DNA of 64,000 nt, taken from NCBI RefSeq assembly GCF_016745275.1, contig NZ_JADOEP010000003.1, positions 62,001 to 126,000 on the forward strand. The letters run 5' to 3'. This document shows, piece by piece, positions 42,574-52,254 of this stretch. The translations under genes were made by a program, and so were the position numbers. The stretch is from Enterococcus sp. BWB1-3. Lineage in GTDB: Bacteria; Bacillota; Bacilli; Lactobacillales; Enterococcaceae. The notes beneath the pieces were generated by a model. The model searched no databases and was not told the origin of the DNA. It worked only from the letters and a program-made list of their open reading frames with translations. Within the stretch, counting starts at the first letter, position 1. Every line of letters starts with the position of its first letter.

Positions 42574-44902
42574 GAAATTCCTTTTTGAAATTAATTAAAC
42601 AGTCTTTTAGTTCTTGAACATGTTGAAAACCTAGTTGGAATCGAAGTGAGCCATCTCCATATCTACATAAATTTTCACAAACAAATAAAGATTCAAGTTG
42701 ACTTTCTTTATTTGCATGATAGAAAAATTCATTTGCTTCTAACTCTGCTGCTAACATTCCCAGTAAAGAATAAAGCTGGATATTTTTATCACCATTGTAT
42801 TCTGAAGAATTATAGCTTTGTCGGAAACATTCAACTGCATTTTGAAAGTTTTTCTCTCTTCGAAGGATTTCACCTTTTTCAAAATACAAATTAAATCTTA
42901 AACGTTCCATACTTTGTTCATATTTATCTATAGTAGTTTGAATCAATTGATATGCTTCATCGAATTTTCCTGATAAGCTTAATTCAATCGCTTGATATTT
43001 ATTCGTTGATAAGCGAGAGGCATCACTTTTTGTTTTTTTCTCACATTTTCTCACTGCATTATTAATTATATCCCTATTATAGGGAGCTTCAAATCCTTTA
43101 TAGACAAAAATACTATTCTTTTCATTCAAGCATTTTACATAAATATCCCAACAGTTCTCAATATTTTCTCGGCATAATTCGATCGCTTGATCGTAATAAT
43201 AGAGGGCATTCTCAAAGTCCCCCGTATGTCTATGAATATGAGCCAATCCCCAAATAGCTTTCGCAAGATTTTGAGGTGTTTCTTGCGAAGCATGTGAATC
43301 GATCATTTGTTGAAAATAATTTCCCGCTAATTCATACTCATTTTGAAGATGAGCAAGATTAGCCTGTGTAAAGTGAAGATCAAAACTATTTTTTGTAATA
43401 TTTTCAGGTCTAATATTAATATACTTTTTAGAAAATTCATTAGTGAATAATTCATGTGCTTGTTGATAATTCCCTGCACCAATCAATCCATTTAGAACGT
43501 AATATAAAACTTTTTCTAATATCTCATTATCATATAAATATTTTAGAAAACTTGGGCTAAACTCCATGATTTTATATATTTTTAATGTAACAGTATTGTT
43601 CTCAGCTTTTCTATAATTTTCAAGTAAACTTATGGCTGACTTATGGTACTTCTTTACAAATAACTGGTGTATTGCAATATCTTCTTTGAGATGAATTTCT
43701 TTTTCTTCATACTTCTTAACAATAATCTCTTGCCTGCTTTTTAAATCAGAAAAAGTTGTGTCATATAAAATAGAACGGACTTTATCTGAAATATGAAAAG
43801 TATTGGGTACATCTGCTTTTGAGACAAATCCAAGTGTTACTAACTCTTCTAGAAATTTATGGATATTTGGATGATTATTCGGGCACAAATTATTTATTTC
43901 ATAAAGGCTGATTTTTTCTCGAGAAAAAGATAATGCTAAACAGATATGAAAAATATCTCGTAAATTTTCATTTCTTTCTAAACGTTGGTCAAAGTATTTC
44001 ATCATTGTTGGACTTAAATCAGATGTATCTAATTGTTGAGTTTTATCTTCTATTATAATATTTTTGACAATCTCCAAAAGTTCTAAATTCCCTTCTGTTA
44101 AGTCATAAATTTTTTTAGTATAACTGTCTGACAAATGAGTTAAAGAATGCTTATTAAAAAATATTTGTGTATCATTTATATCAAACTTTTCTAGTTGTTT
44201 TTCTTTTGTATTATTTTTTTTATAAGGAGCTAATGTACTAGAATAGACTAAAAAGAAAACAATTTTTTGTTTTTTGATATTACTCTTTAAATACATGAAT
44301 AACTCAAATAAATCATTAGCTAAATAGTTCTCATCAATATTTTCGAAAATAAATACCACTGTTTTCCATCTTTTAGTTTGCCTATAAATGTATTTCGCCA
44401 TTTCATTCTGTGCAATTGTTTTTGATAGGAGGTCTTCTTTGACTTGGAGTCGTTCTAAAATATCCATATAAATATCATTAATATCTTTCGAATTACAACT
44501 AAATTTAAAAGAAACACTCTTCGGAATAACGTAGTTAGAAAAATACTCATTTATAAAGTTTGTTGATTGCTCATCTAGCCTCTTTTTAGGAGTGTTTAGC
44601 AACCAATTTAGCACTTCCATGAATTCACTTTTACCGATGCCGGCATCACCAATAATTGAAAATATTTCACCATTTTCAGATTTACTAATATCCTCTAAAA
44701 TTCCATGTATTTGCTTTTTTCTATCTGTGAAATAAGAGATTTTAGGATATTTTTCGTATTTCATTATATGTTTGTATTTTTTTTTTCTCTTTATATAAGC
44801 AAATAAAAAAATTACCGTAGTAAAAAAACCACCTAAAACTACAGTCAGCGACTCCAGTGAACTAATATTGATTTTTTCGATTAATTTAAAAATTCTATCC
44901 AA
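42551..44902 (-). CDS. Membrane-anchored STAND-like ATPase with TPR repeats
   Basis: 783 aa from a TTG at 44902 behind GGAGG; the frame upstream to 44986 only reads the inversion site. One transmembrane helix (about 17-36), then an NTPase with Walker A 'IIGDAGIGKSEF' (85-92), 'TVVFIFENIDENYL' (Walker B region) and a following helical/winged-helix part, and a C-terminal TPR solenoid (about 500-780; 'AKAIWGLAHIHRHTGDFENALYYYDQAIEL', 'LYFEKGEILRREKNFQNAVECFRQSY'). This is the domain order of STAND signal proteins, many of them immune sensors. Convergent with the SHMT-like gene; both start at an inversion site. Confidence 0.75.
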   Translation of the reverse strand: MDRIFKLIEKINISSLESLTVVLGGFFTTVIFLFAYIKRKKKYKHIMKYEKYPKISYFTDRKKQIHGILEDISKSENGEIFSIIGDAGIGKSEFMEVLNWLLNTPKKRLDEQSTNFINEYFSNYVIPKSVSFKFSCNSKDINDIYMDILERLQVKEDLLSKTIAQNEMAKYIYRQTKRWKTVVFIFENIDENYLANDLFELFMYLKSNIKKQKIVFFLVYSSTLAPYKKNNTKEKQLEKFDINDTQIFFNKHSLTHLSDSYTKKIYDLTEGNLELLEIVKNIIIEDKTQQLDTSDLSPTMMKYFDQRLERNENLRDIFHICLALSFSREKISLYEINNLCPNNHPNIHKFLEELVTLGFVSKADVPNTFHISDKVRSILYDTTFSDLKSRQEIIVKKYEEKEIHLKEDIAIHQLFVKKYHKSAISLLENYRKAENNTVTLKIYKIMEFSPSFLKYLYDNEILEKVLYYVLNGLIGAGNYQQAHELFTNEFSKKYINIRPENITKNSFDLHFTQANLAHLQNEYELAGNYFQQMIDSHASQETPQNLAKAIWGLAHIHRHTGDFENALYYYDQAIELCRENIENCWDIYVKCLNEKNSIFVYKGFEAPYNRDIINNAVRKCEKKTKSDASRLSTNKYQAIELSLSGKFDEAYQLIQTTIDKYEQSMERLRFNLYFEKGEILRREKNFQNAVECFRQSYNSSEYNGDKNIQLYSLLGMLAAELEANEFFYHANKESQLESLFVCENLCRYGDGSLRFQLGFQHVQELKDCLINFKKEFPRILPLF

Positions 44903-44907
44903 GGAAT

Positions 44908-44935
44908 AAACCTCCAAATAATTTATAGTTATTTG
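44908..44935. repeat. Right inversion site
   Basis: 28 bp, exact reverse complement of 41307-41334. It includes the RBS of the ATPase gene. On the outer side it keeps only the inner 7-8 bp of the palindrome arm. Confidence 0.8.
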
Positions 44936-44941
44936 TATATT

Positions 44942-44970
44942 ATTATACCTGAGAATCGGCAGTTTAAAAA
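44942..44970 (-). promoter_or_regulatory. Candidate promoter facing into the invertible segment
   Basis: Minus strand -10 TATAAT (44942-44947) with a 17-bp spacer to a poor -35 TTTTTA. It sits outside the right site, so whichever gene is next to that site would be transcribed. Confidence 0.4.
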
Positions 44971-45185
44971 CAGTAATTCTTAACATATAACAAGAAAATA
45001 ATTCCCTTTTAAAAATTCATATCTACAACAAAACCAAATTCTATTTCTTTTAGAATAAATTTTCGATAAAAACAGCTGGTTATTCTATATTAACTCCTAG
45101 CCAAAAAGTTAGATTTTTGCTCGAACTTGGGATAGATGCTTTATTCACTTTATCCCCTCCTAACTCCCAGGATTACTTCGCTTTC

Positions 45186-45314
45186 TCACTCATTCTCCCT
45201 CTGTGTCATATCATTCGCATCTGTTGCTTTCGTTGCATTATCGGTTATTCCTGAATACCCTGTTAAAAATAAAGCTGCTACTGCCATCCTTATAAAATAT
45301 TTTTTCAATTTCAT
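45186..45314 (-). CDS. 42-aa exported peptide
   Basis: 'MKLKKYFIRMAVAALFLTGYSG' then a short polar tail (ITDNATKATDANDMTQRENE). RBS GAGGGG, 6 nt before ATG. It looks like a lipoprotein signal peptide whose lipobox Cys is replaced by Tyr (LTG-Y). It may be the stub of a truncated lipoprotein or a small secreted peptide. A MITE-like insertion begins 22 nt upstream of its start. Confidence 0.4.
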   Translation of the reverse strand: MKLKKYFIRMAVAALFLTGYSGITDNATKATDANDMTQRENE

Positions 45315-45335
45315 TTTTTTCCCCTCTTCAACTGT

Positions 45336-45590
45336 GGTAGTTCAAAAGTTACTAACTAAAATGAACCCACTCCCTGATGTTACTGGGGTTTTCGGCACTT
45401 TTTGTCTCTCTCCCCTGTTATCTTAGTGGGTGAAGCGAACACTTTATAATGAGCATCATTGAGCTAAAGCTGCTGTTCTGATACGCTTTCTTCCTGCACT
45501 TCTTAACGTCAGAACGCTCAATGATGGAGGCTCGTTATCAAGTACACCAGTTCTTTAGCTGGTTCTTTTCATAGATTCTTTTGAACTACC
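45336..45590. mobile_element. 255-bp MITE-like element
   Basis: Perfect 13-bp terminal inverted repeats GGTAGTTCAAAAG / CTTTTGAACTACC, flanked by an exact 8-bp target duplication TCAACTGT at 45328-45335 and 45591-45598. Internal subterminal inverted repeats (CATTGAGC / GCTCAATG and GTTCTGA / TCAGAAC) can fold the whole element into a hairpin. No coding frame. It splits the promoter region from the RBS of the 42-aa peptide gene. Confidence 0.8.
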
Positions 45591-45641
45591 TCAACTGTTT
45601 TGTCGACAACCGGCAATGAAGTAGGCCTATGTCTTCCTTCA

Positions 45642-45694
45642 AAAAAATAAAAACCTAATTACACTGATTTCAAAAAAATCAGCGTAATTAGGTT
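45642..45694 (-). terminator. Terminator of the trp operon
   Basis: Minus strand ACCTAATTACGCTGATTT / AAATCAGTGTAATTAGGT stem followed by TTTTATTTTTTT, about 190 nt beyond the trpA stop. Confidence 0.8.
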
Positions 45695-45882
45695 AGGTTT
45701 AGCTTGTCTCAAACGATCACTATCCTGTTGTTTAACTAAATGTATTATAATGCTTAGATTTCAGAGTGGAAAACCTTTCCCTGTAATTAAAATAATATTT
45801 AGTCTTTCATTAAAATCAAAATAGTTTCATTTCTATACAAAAGAACCGACTAATACTTCTGCCTTACTTATTCGGAGTAAGC

Positions 45883-46650
45883 CTAAACTGTCGAAAGCTC
45901 TTCAACAAAGGCAGAGACTTCTGCCTGTTTTCCTTCCTGCAGCAGCTTAACAATTTTACTGCCGACAATCACGCCCGCACAGCTTTTTCTAAAGCGTTGG
46001 ACATGTTCTGCAGAAGAAACACCAAAACCCACCAGAACCGGCTTATCGCTGACACTTTGAATATAGGCCAAATGCTCATCCAGCTCTTCCTGATAATTCC
46101 GGCCGACTCCTGTCACACCATTTACTGCCACAGCATAGATAAATCCTTCTCCTTCATCGGTCAGCAACTTAATGCGGTCCCTCGGCGTTGTCAAGGCTAC
46201 CAGAGGAATCAGCGAAATGTCAGTGTCTGTCAGTAAAGGCGTCAGATAATCGCTATGTTCAAATGGCAGATCAGGAATAATCAGTCCTTTGACAGGCGTT
46301 TCCTTTAGCTCTTCAACAAATTGTTCCAATCCTAATGAATACAATGGATTAAAATAACTCATAATGACTAAAGGAATCTCTGTTTCAACCGTTTTAAGCA
46401 GCTGCAAAATGTCCCGCAACGTTACTTGCCGCCTCAATGCTTCCAGTCCTGCCTCCTGGATTACCGGACCATCTGCGACCGGATCAGAAAATGGGATACC
46501 CAACTCAATTGCACTGGCTCCTGCTTTCTCCAGCATTTTGATTTCCCCAGCCAGGTTTTCCAGTCCCTGTGCGCCTGCCATTATATAGGGAACGACAATC
46601 GTCTGATTGTTCTCCTGCTTTTCTTTCAATACTTTAGTCAACGTTTTCAT
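45883..46650 (-). CDS. trpA: Tryptophan synthase alpha chain
   Basis: 255 aa. '[25 protein letters not shown]' carries the catalytic Glu and Asp of the indole-3-glycerol phosphate lyase, and '[12 protein letters not shown]' and 'GVTGVGRNY' form the phosphate site. Cleaves indole-glycerol phosphate and channels indole to TrpB. Last gene of the operon, start overlapping the trpB stop by 4 nt. Confidence 0.96.
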   Translation of the reverse strand: MKTLTKVLKEKQENNQTIVVPYIMAGAQGLENLAGEIKMLEKAGASAIELGIPFSDPVADGPVIQEAGLEALRRQVTLRDILQLLKTVETEIPLVIMSYFNPLYSLGLEQFVEELKETPVKGLIIPDLPFEHSDYLTPLLTDTDISLIPLVALTTPRDRIKLLTDEGEGFIYAVAVNGVTGVGRNYQEELDEHLAYIQSVSDKPVLVGFGVSSAEHVQRFRKSCAGVIVGSKIVKLLQEGKQAEVSAFVEELSTV

Positions 46651-47840
46651 TGTTCCGCCCCTTTCTCCATCAGTTCCTTGATCTGCTGAACATCCTTATC
46701 ACCCCGTCCAGACAGACAGACGATAATTTGCTTATCCAGTCCAAGTTCTTTCGCAACCTTTACCGCATGGCTGATTGCATGAGAGCTTTCCAGTGCTGGA
46801 ATAATTCCTTCGGTACGACAAAGCAAATGGAAAGCCTCCAACGCTTCTTCATCAGTTGCAAAAGCATATTCTGCCCGACCAGATTCATCAAGATAACAAT
46901 GCTCCGGTCCCAGCCCCGGATAATCAAGTCCAGCTGAAATTGAAAAAGCCTCTTGAACCTGTCCAGCTTCATCCTGCAAAAGCTTCATCATCGCACCATG
47001 AAGAATACCTGTCCGTCCCCTTGTAATCGTCGCTGCATGTGCGCCGGTTTCCAGCCCCAGACCAGCTGCTTCAACACCGATCAGCCGAACCTCATCATTG
47101 ATAAACGGATAGAAAATCCCCATTGCATTACTTCCGCCCCCGACACAAGCAACCACTGCATCCGGCAATTTTCCTTCCACATCTAAAATCTGGCGTCGGG
47201 CCTCCTGACCAATCACGCTTTGATAATCTCGGACAATCTCCGGAAACGGATGCGGTCCCAGAACCGAGCCCATCACATAATGCGTATCCTCCACATTTGC
47301 CACCCAGTAGCGAAGCGCTTCATTCACCGCATCCTTCAGCGTCTTACTTCCAGAGGTTACACTCTCCACTTTAGTTCCCAGAAGCTCCATCCTAAACACA
47401 TTTAATGACTGACGAGCTGCATCCACTGCCCCCATAAACACCGTACACTCCATACCGAACAATGCCGCAACCGTTGCAGTCGCCACCCCATGCTGTCCGG
47501 CACCGGTCTCTGCCACAATCCTATTTTTCCCCATCTTTTTCGCCAGCAAAATCTGCCCGATCGTATTATTAATTTTATGCGCTCCCGTATGATTTAGATC
47601 CTCACGCTTTAAATAGATTTTGGCTCCCCCAACATGTTCCGTCAGCCGCTGTGCATAATAGAGCGGATTCTCTCTGCCCACATACTGCTTTAAGTAATAG
47701 TCCAGCTCCTTCTGAAACGCCTCATCTTTCTTTGAAGCTTCGTAAACTTCCTCCAGCTCATTTATTGCATACATTAACGTTTCCGGCACAAACTGGCCGC
47801 CGTAATTTCCATAAAATCCTTTTACCGGTTGTTGATACAT
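46647..47840 (-). CDS. trpB: Tryptophan synthase beta chain
   Basis: 397 aa. PLP Lys in '[19 protein letters not shown]', glycine loop '[17 protein letters not shown]', and '[20 protein letters not shown]', all canonical TrpB1. Condenses indole with serine to give tryptophan. Overlaps trpF by 19 nt. Confidence 0.97.
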   Translation of the reverse strand: MYQQPVKGFYGNYGGQFVPETLMYAINELEEVYEASKKDEAFQKELDYYLKQYVGRENPLYYAQRLTEHVGGAKIYLKREDLNHTGAHKINNTIGQILLAKKMGKNRIVAETGAGQHGVATATVAALFGMECTVFMGAVDAARQSLNVFRMELLGTKVESVTSGSKTLKDAVNEALRYWVANVEDTHYVMGSVLGPHPFPEIVRDYQSVIGQEARRQILDVEGKLPDAVVACVGGGSNAMGIFYPFINDEVRLIGVEAAGLGLETGAHAATITRGRTGILHGAMMKLLQDEAGQVQEAFSISAGLDYPGLGPEHCYLDESGRAEYAFATDEEALEAFHLLCRTEGIIPALESSHAISHAVKVAKELGLDKQIIVCLSGRGDKDVQQIKELMEKGAEQ

Positions 47841-48442
47841 GGTGTATCCTCCTTCGCTTTTTTCAAAAATTCTCTAATTTTTGCTATATCCTTTTCCCCG
47901 TCCTTCTCCACGCCGCTGGAAACATCGACCGCGTAAGGACTAAAATAGGCTTTTGCCTGCTGAACATTCTCACTTGTCAGACCGCCGGCAATAAAAACCT
48001 TCTTATCTGAAAATAATGCAAGGTCCAATTCTTCCCAGTTAAAAGTTTCACCGTTGCCCCCCGCATATTGTTTTACCGGTGCATCAAACAGCAGGTAATC
48101 GCCACGACACATTTGCTCGAAGATTTGCGGCTCTGTTTGTCTGCCGACAGAGCCCGCCAAAATACAGGGAACAGAAAACGTTCCTTCTGGATACTCTCCA
48201 TGAATTTGCACTATATCCAATCCGGCGGTTTTAATTGTTTCCTCCACCTCTTCTATTTTCGGAGAAACAAAAACACCGACTTTTCGAACCGTGTGCGGCA
48301 CATCCATTGTTATCTGCCGCACCTGTTCAGCCGAGACCCGTCGCTTACTTTCAGCAAATACAAATCCGATATAATCTGCTCCTCCATCTACTGCTGCCAT
48401 CACTGCTTCCTTTGTTTTCAATCCGCAGATTTTTACTTTCAT
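47822..48442 (-). CDS. trpF: Phosphoribosylanthranilate isomerase
   Basis: 206 aa, '[29 protein letters not shown]' with the catalytic Cys, and '[14 protein letters not shown]' / '[15 protein letters not shown]' with the Asp and phosphate site. Amadori rearrangement in tryptophan synthesis. Start overlaps the trpC stop by 4 nt. Confidence 0.96.
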   Translation of the reverse strand: MKVKICGLKTKEAVMAAVDGGADYIGFVFAESKRRVSAEQVRQITMDVPHTVRKVGVFVSPKIEEVEETIKTAGLDIVQIHGEYPEGTFSVPCILAGSVGRQTEPQIFEQMCRGDYLLFDAPVKQYAGGNGETFNWEELDLALFSDKKVFIAGGLTSENVQQAKAYFSPYAVDVSSGVEKDGEKDIAKIREFLKKAKEDTPCINNR

Positions 48443-49197
48443 CTCATCACCTGCAGTTCTCTGACCTTCTCCTGAGAGTCAGCTGCCTTCATTAATGTTT
48501 CTCCAACTAAAATCCCTTGATAATGCTGAGCGATTTTTTCTACTTGTTCACCTGTTTCAAAACCGGATTCACTGATATAAACTGCTTTTGTTGTCTGCTT
48601 TTTTCCAAGCTCAATACTGGTCCCAACAGACACCTCAAAGGTTTTTAAATTCCGATTATTCACACCGATCAATGGTACCCCAAGTTTTTCAGCAATCGCC
48701 AGCTCCGCCAGATTATGTACTTCCACCAGCACTTCCAGACCCAACTTCTGTGCCTTTTCAAGTAATTGCTTCAGATGCTCTTCCGTTAAAGCTGCCACAA
48801 TCAACAGCACCATCGTCGCTCCGGCATTTCTCGCTCGAATCAGCTGCTTTTCATCAATAATAAAATCCTTGCAGAGAACAGGAACGCTCACTGCCTCGGC
48901 AACTTCCCTCAATATATCAATTGAGCCCTTAAAAAATACCTCATCCGTCAGAACAGAAATCGCTGAAACTCCTGCTTTTTCATAGTCTTTTGCCTGCTTC
49001 ACACTATCTACATTCAGATTGATTATACCTTTAGATGGAGATGCCCGTTTGATTTCACCAATCACATGTATATGCTCCGGGTGGTTTTTGACTCGTGCAT
49101 CAAATGACTCTGTCACTCTAAGAGGCTGCAGATTTTCCAGCTCCATCCCGGAAACTTCTTTCTCTTTTTCCAGCAAAATCTTTTCCAAAAAATCCAT
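48439..49197 (-). CDS. trpC: Indole-3-glycerol phosphate synthase
   Basis: 252 aa from the ATG at 49197 (GGAGGTC upstream); the longer frame lies inside trpD. 'HVIGEIKRASPSKGIIN', 'VLCKDFIIDEKQL' and 'LIGVNNRNLKTFEV' are the active-site strands. Ring closure with decarboxylation. Only 2 nt separate it from trpD. Confidence 0.96.
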   Translation of the reverse strand: MDFLEKILLEKEKEVSGMELENLQPLRVTESFDARVKNHPEHIHVIGEIKRASPSKGIINLNVDSVKQAKDYEKAGVSAISVLTDEVFFKGSIDILREVAEAVSVPVLCKDFIIDEKQLIRARNAGATMVLLIVAALTEEHLKQLLEKAQKLGLEVLVEVHNLAELAIAEKLGVPLIGVNNRNLKTFEVSVGTSIELGKKQTTKAVYISESGFETGEQVEKIAQHYQGILVGETLMKAADSQEKVRELQVMR

Positions 49198-49199
49198 AT

Positions 49200-50213
49200 T
49201 TATGCGACCTCCTTCTGTACACGAATAAATTCCTGCAGCTTGTCCATTGCCGCACCAGACTGAATGCATTGTTTTGCCAATTCGATTCCTTTTTCAATTG
49301 TTCCTGTTTTCCCATTGCTGAAAAAGCCCAGTCCAGCATTTAGAATCACTGTATCCAGATAGGCACTGGACTGATTTTTCAAGACCCTATATAGAATTTC
49401 TGTATTTTTCTGAGCATCCCCGCCTTGTATTCCTTCAAGTGGAACACGCTTGAACCCCAGTTCCTCCGGTTCAATTCTCCGAAGCTGAATCTGACCATTT
49501 TCCAGCAGCGCATAATGAGTGGTCCCGGCCAATGAGGCTTCATCCAGCCGCCCGCCGCCATTCACTACCACTGCCCGCTTTCTTCCCAGAGAACCCAATG
49601 TTTTTGCTGTTTCTTCGAGCAGGTCCAGCCGATACGTTCCCATCAGCTGTGTCTCAAGTGCCACTGGATTTGTTAACGGACCGATTAAATTCAAAATAGT
49701 TGGTGTTCCAAGCTCTTTACGAACCTTCATTACATAGCGCATATTCGGATGCATATTCGGTGCAAATAAGAAAGCCAGTCCCACTTCATCCAATAAAAAA
49801 CTAATTTTCTCCGACGAAAGAGCAATATCCACACCCAGACATTCAAAAATATCTGCACTGCCCGAACAACTGGAAATACTTCGATTGCCGTGCTTCGCCA
49901 CGGTTACTCCTCCGGCAGCCAGTACGAAAGCAGCTGTCGTGCTGATATTAAAACTCCCTGACTGATCACCGCCAGTTCCGCAGTTATCCATCACATTTTC
50001 TTTCTGACTTTGAATTTTACGTGCTTTGCTTTGAATTGTTTCAGCGATCCCAGCCATTTCTTCTGCTGTTTCACCTTTACACTTCAAGGCAGTTAAAAAT
50101 GCCGCCAGTTGGCTGTCTGTCAATCGTCCTTCAAAAATTTCCTCTGCAACAGTTTTCATCTCATTCTTTGTTAAATGCTGTTTCTGATATATTTTTTCAA
50201 ATAATTCGTTCAT
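49200..50213 (-). CDS. trpD: Anthranilate phosphoribosyltransferase
   Basis: 337 aa, start at 50213 chosen for its GGAGG (an ATG five codons earlier has none). 'NVMDNCGTGGDQSGSFNIST' is the PRPP site and 'AKHGNRSISSCSGSADIFE' the anthranilate site. The start overlaps trpG by 17 nt. Confidence 0.96.
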   Translation of the reverse strand: MNELFEKIYQKQHLTKNEMKTVAEEIFEGRLTDSQLAAFLTALKCKGETAEEMAGIAETIQSKARKIQSQKENVMDNCGTGGDQSGSFNISTTAAFVLAAGGVTVAKHGNRSISSCSGSADIFECLGVDIALSSEKISFLLDEVGLAFLFAPNMHPNMRYVMKVRKELGTPTILNLIGPLTNPVALETQLMGTYRLDLLEETAKTLGSLGRKRAVVVNGGGRLDEASLAGTTHYALLENGQIQLRRIEPEELGFKRVPLEGIQGGDAQKNTEILYRVLKNQSSAYLDTVILNAGLGFFSNGKTGTIEKGIELAKQCIQSGAAMDKLQEFIRVQKEVA

Positions 50214-50787
50214 TTTCGTTTCCTCCACATAATTGAATAAATTTTTGTACCATGAGACTGCCTTCTTTTGTTCCTATCGACTCCGGATGAAATTGAAGCC
50301 CGAACACTGGATATTTTCTATGCTCAATGCCCATAATTTCTCCATCTTCCTCTGAATAAGCAGTGATTTCAAACGCTTCTGAAACCATTTGTTGCTTGAT
50401 AACCAGCGAATGGTAGCGAATCACTTCAAACGAGTCGGATAATCCACGAAACAGCTGCCCGCCCTCTTGATTTACTATAGAAGCTTTTCCATGATAGATT
50501 TCCTGAGCCTGCTGGATGGTTTCACCAAAAGCAAAGCCAATCGCCTGATGCCCCAAACAAATACCCAGGATCGGTTTTTCTTTATAAAAATGCTGAATCA
50601 CAGCGACACTTTCGCCAGCCTCCTCCGGTGTTCCCGGCCCCGGGGAAATAATAATACCGTCAGCAAGAGCTGCCTCTTCCATCAAGGTCGGATGATCATT
50701 TCTGAGAATTTTTATCTCAGCCGACTGCCCTGCCAACTGAACGAGGTTGTATGTAAATGAGTCATAGTTGTCAATCAGTAAAATCAT
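50197..50787 (-). CDS. trpG: Anthranilate synthase component II (glutamine amidotransferase)
   Basis: 196 aa class I amidotransferase: 'ISPGPGTPEEAG', nucleophile Cys in 'ILGICLGHQAIG', and 'GLQFHPESI' for the His-Glu pair. Supplies ammonia to TrpE. Shared use in folate synthesis (PabA) cannot be excluded but position argues for TrpG. 4-nt overlap with trpE. Confidence 0.95.
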   Translation of the reverse strand: MILLIDNYDSFTYNLVQLAGQSAEIKILRNDHPTLMEEAALADGIIISPGPGTPEEAGESVAVIQHFYKEKPILGICLGHQAIGFAFGETIQQAQEIYHGKASIVNQEGGQLFRGLSDSFEVIRYHSLVIKQQMVSEAFEITAYSEEDGEIMGIEHRKYPVFGLQFHPESIGTKEGSLMVQKFIQLCGGNENERII

Positions 50788-52151
50788 TTGCCCACCTCCA
50801 ATAATGCTTTAGCTTTTTGCAGTGTTTCTTCATATTCTTTTTCCGGCTCCGAATCATACACAATTCCGGCTCCTGCTTGTACATAGGCCTTTCTCTTATG
50901 GATCACCATAGTTCGAATCGCTATGGCAAAATCAGCCTGATCATTTTTAGATAGATAACCGACTGCCCCGGCATAGATTCCTCTTTTGACAGGCTCTAAT
51001 TCATAAATCCTTTTCATAGCCCGGATCTTCGGTGCTCCGCTGACTGTTCCAGCCGGCAGTGTCGCTTTCAAAGCATCCATCGCTGTCACACCCTGCTTCA
51101 TTTTTCCAGTGACTACGGATACGATATGCATCACAAACCGGTATTTTTCAACCGTCATATAAAGAGGGACTTCCACCGTTCCCTGTTCGCTGATCTTGCC
51201 GATATCATTTCTGCCCAGATCAATCAGCATTAAATGCTCTGCCCGCTCCTTCTCGTCTTGAAGAAGCTCCATTTCCAATCGTTTATCTTCTTCGACGGTG
51301 TCGCCTCTTTTGCGTGTTCCCGCAATCGGATTCGTTGTAGCTGTACCATTCCTGGCACTGACCAGCCGTTCCGGTGAAGAGCCGATAATAAAGGTTTCCC
51401 CAAAATCAATAAAGTAAAGATACGAGGAGGGGTTTTCAACTCGCAGCCGCCGATAATAATCAAAGGGTTCATTATGACACATTGCCGTCAGCCGCTGAGA
51501 AGGAACCATCTGAAACATATCTCCTTTTGTAATGTATCCTTTGACTTTTTTGACCGTCTCTTGAAAGGCCTCTTTTGTAAAATTGCTAGTATAGCTCATC
51601 TTCTGTAATTGAACTTCTTTCGTTTCTGCCTCACTCGGAAGCTGCAGGTCTTTCACTATTTGTTCAAGTGCCGCCTCCAGTTGCTCAGGTGTTCTTTTGG
51701 AGTAACTATCTGATTCAACCAGACACAGACACTCATTCAAATGATCAAAGATCAGAAAAGAATCAAACAGATAAAAATGAACATCTGGAAGCCCTAGTTC
51801 ATCCGGGGGAATTCGCCCTAGCTCCTCATAATTGGTAACGACATCGTAGCCGACATAGCCCAAGCCACCGCCGTGGAACGGAAGCTTTTCATCTTCATCC
51901 TCTGATATCAGAATGTACTTCTCTAATTCTTTCAGCGGGTCCGTCACCTGATATGGAGAACTACCAGTAATGGAAAATTGCTGACCTCTGACCGTCATTT
52001 CTTTAACCGGATTCCACGCAATAATCGTGTGCCGCCCCTGCTCTTTATCTCTGGGAATACTTTCCAGCATACACTTATTCTTTCCCTGAATTCGTAGAAA
52101 CGCTGAAACAGCTGTTAAATGATCCGCCTGTAATTTTTTAGTTTTCTGCAT
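50784..52151 (-). CDS. trpE: Anthranilate synthase component I
   Basis: 455 aa. N-terminal 'KCMLESIPRDKEQGRHTIIAW' contains the LES tryptophan feedback-binding motif. The chorismate domain has 'QMVPSQRL', 'NPIAGTRKRG', 'AEHLMLIDLGRNDIGKI', 'LPAGTVSGAPKIRAM' and 'YAGAVGYLSKN'. First gene of trpEGDCFBA, under T-box control. Confidence 0.96.
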   Translation of the reverse strand: MQKTKKLQADHLTAVSAFLRIQGKNKCMLESIPRDKEQGRHTIIAWNPVKEMTVRGQQFSITGSSPYQVTDPLKELEKYILISEDEDEKLPFHGGGLGYVGYDVVTNYEELGRIPPDELGLPDVHFYLFDSFLIFDHLNECLCLVESDSYSKRTPEQLEAALEQIVKDLQLPSEAETKEVQLQKMSYTSNFTKEAFQETVKKVKGYITKGDMFQMVPSQRLTAMCHNEPFDYYRRLRVENPSSYLYFIDFGETFIIGSSPERLVSARNGTATTNPIAGTRKRGDTVEEDKRLEMELLQDEKERAEHLMLIDLGRNDIGKISEQGTVEVPLYMTVEKYRFVMHIVSVVTGKMKQGVTAMDALKATLPAGTVSGAPKIRAMKRIYELEPVKRGIYAGAVGYLSKNDQADFAIAIRTMVIHKRKAYVQAGAGIVYDSEPEKEYEETLQKAKALLEVGK

Positions 52152-52254
52152 CTTCTTTTTCCTCCTTCTTTCCGTTCATCTATTCGATCCAAACTGAATG
52201 CTTCCTGGGATATTCAATCGCTTCAAAGGTTTCACAGTATCTGTACCGAACAAT

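Noticed and set aside
44903..44986. Start of the STAND-like ATPase upstream of the inverted site
   Set aside because: The frame there only crosses the inverted repeat and promoter-like DNA; the TTG at 44902 follows GGAGG.
46364..50760. Numerous plus-strand frames of 60-135 codons across the trp operon
   Set aside because: They are antisense shadows of high-quality trp genes, without RBS or protein-like composition.
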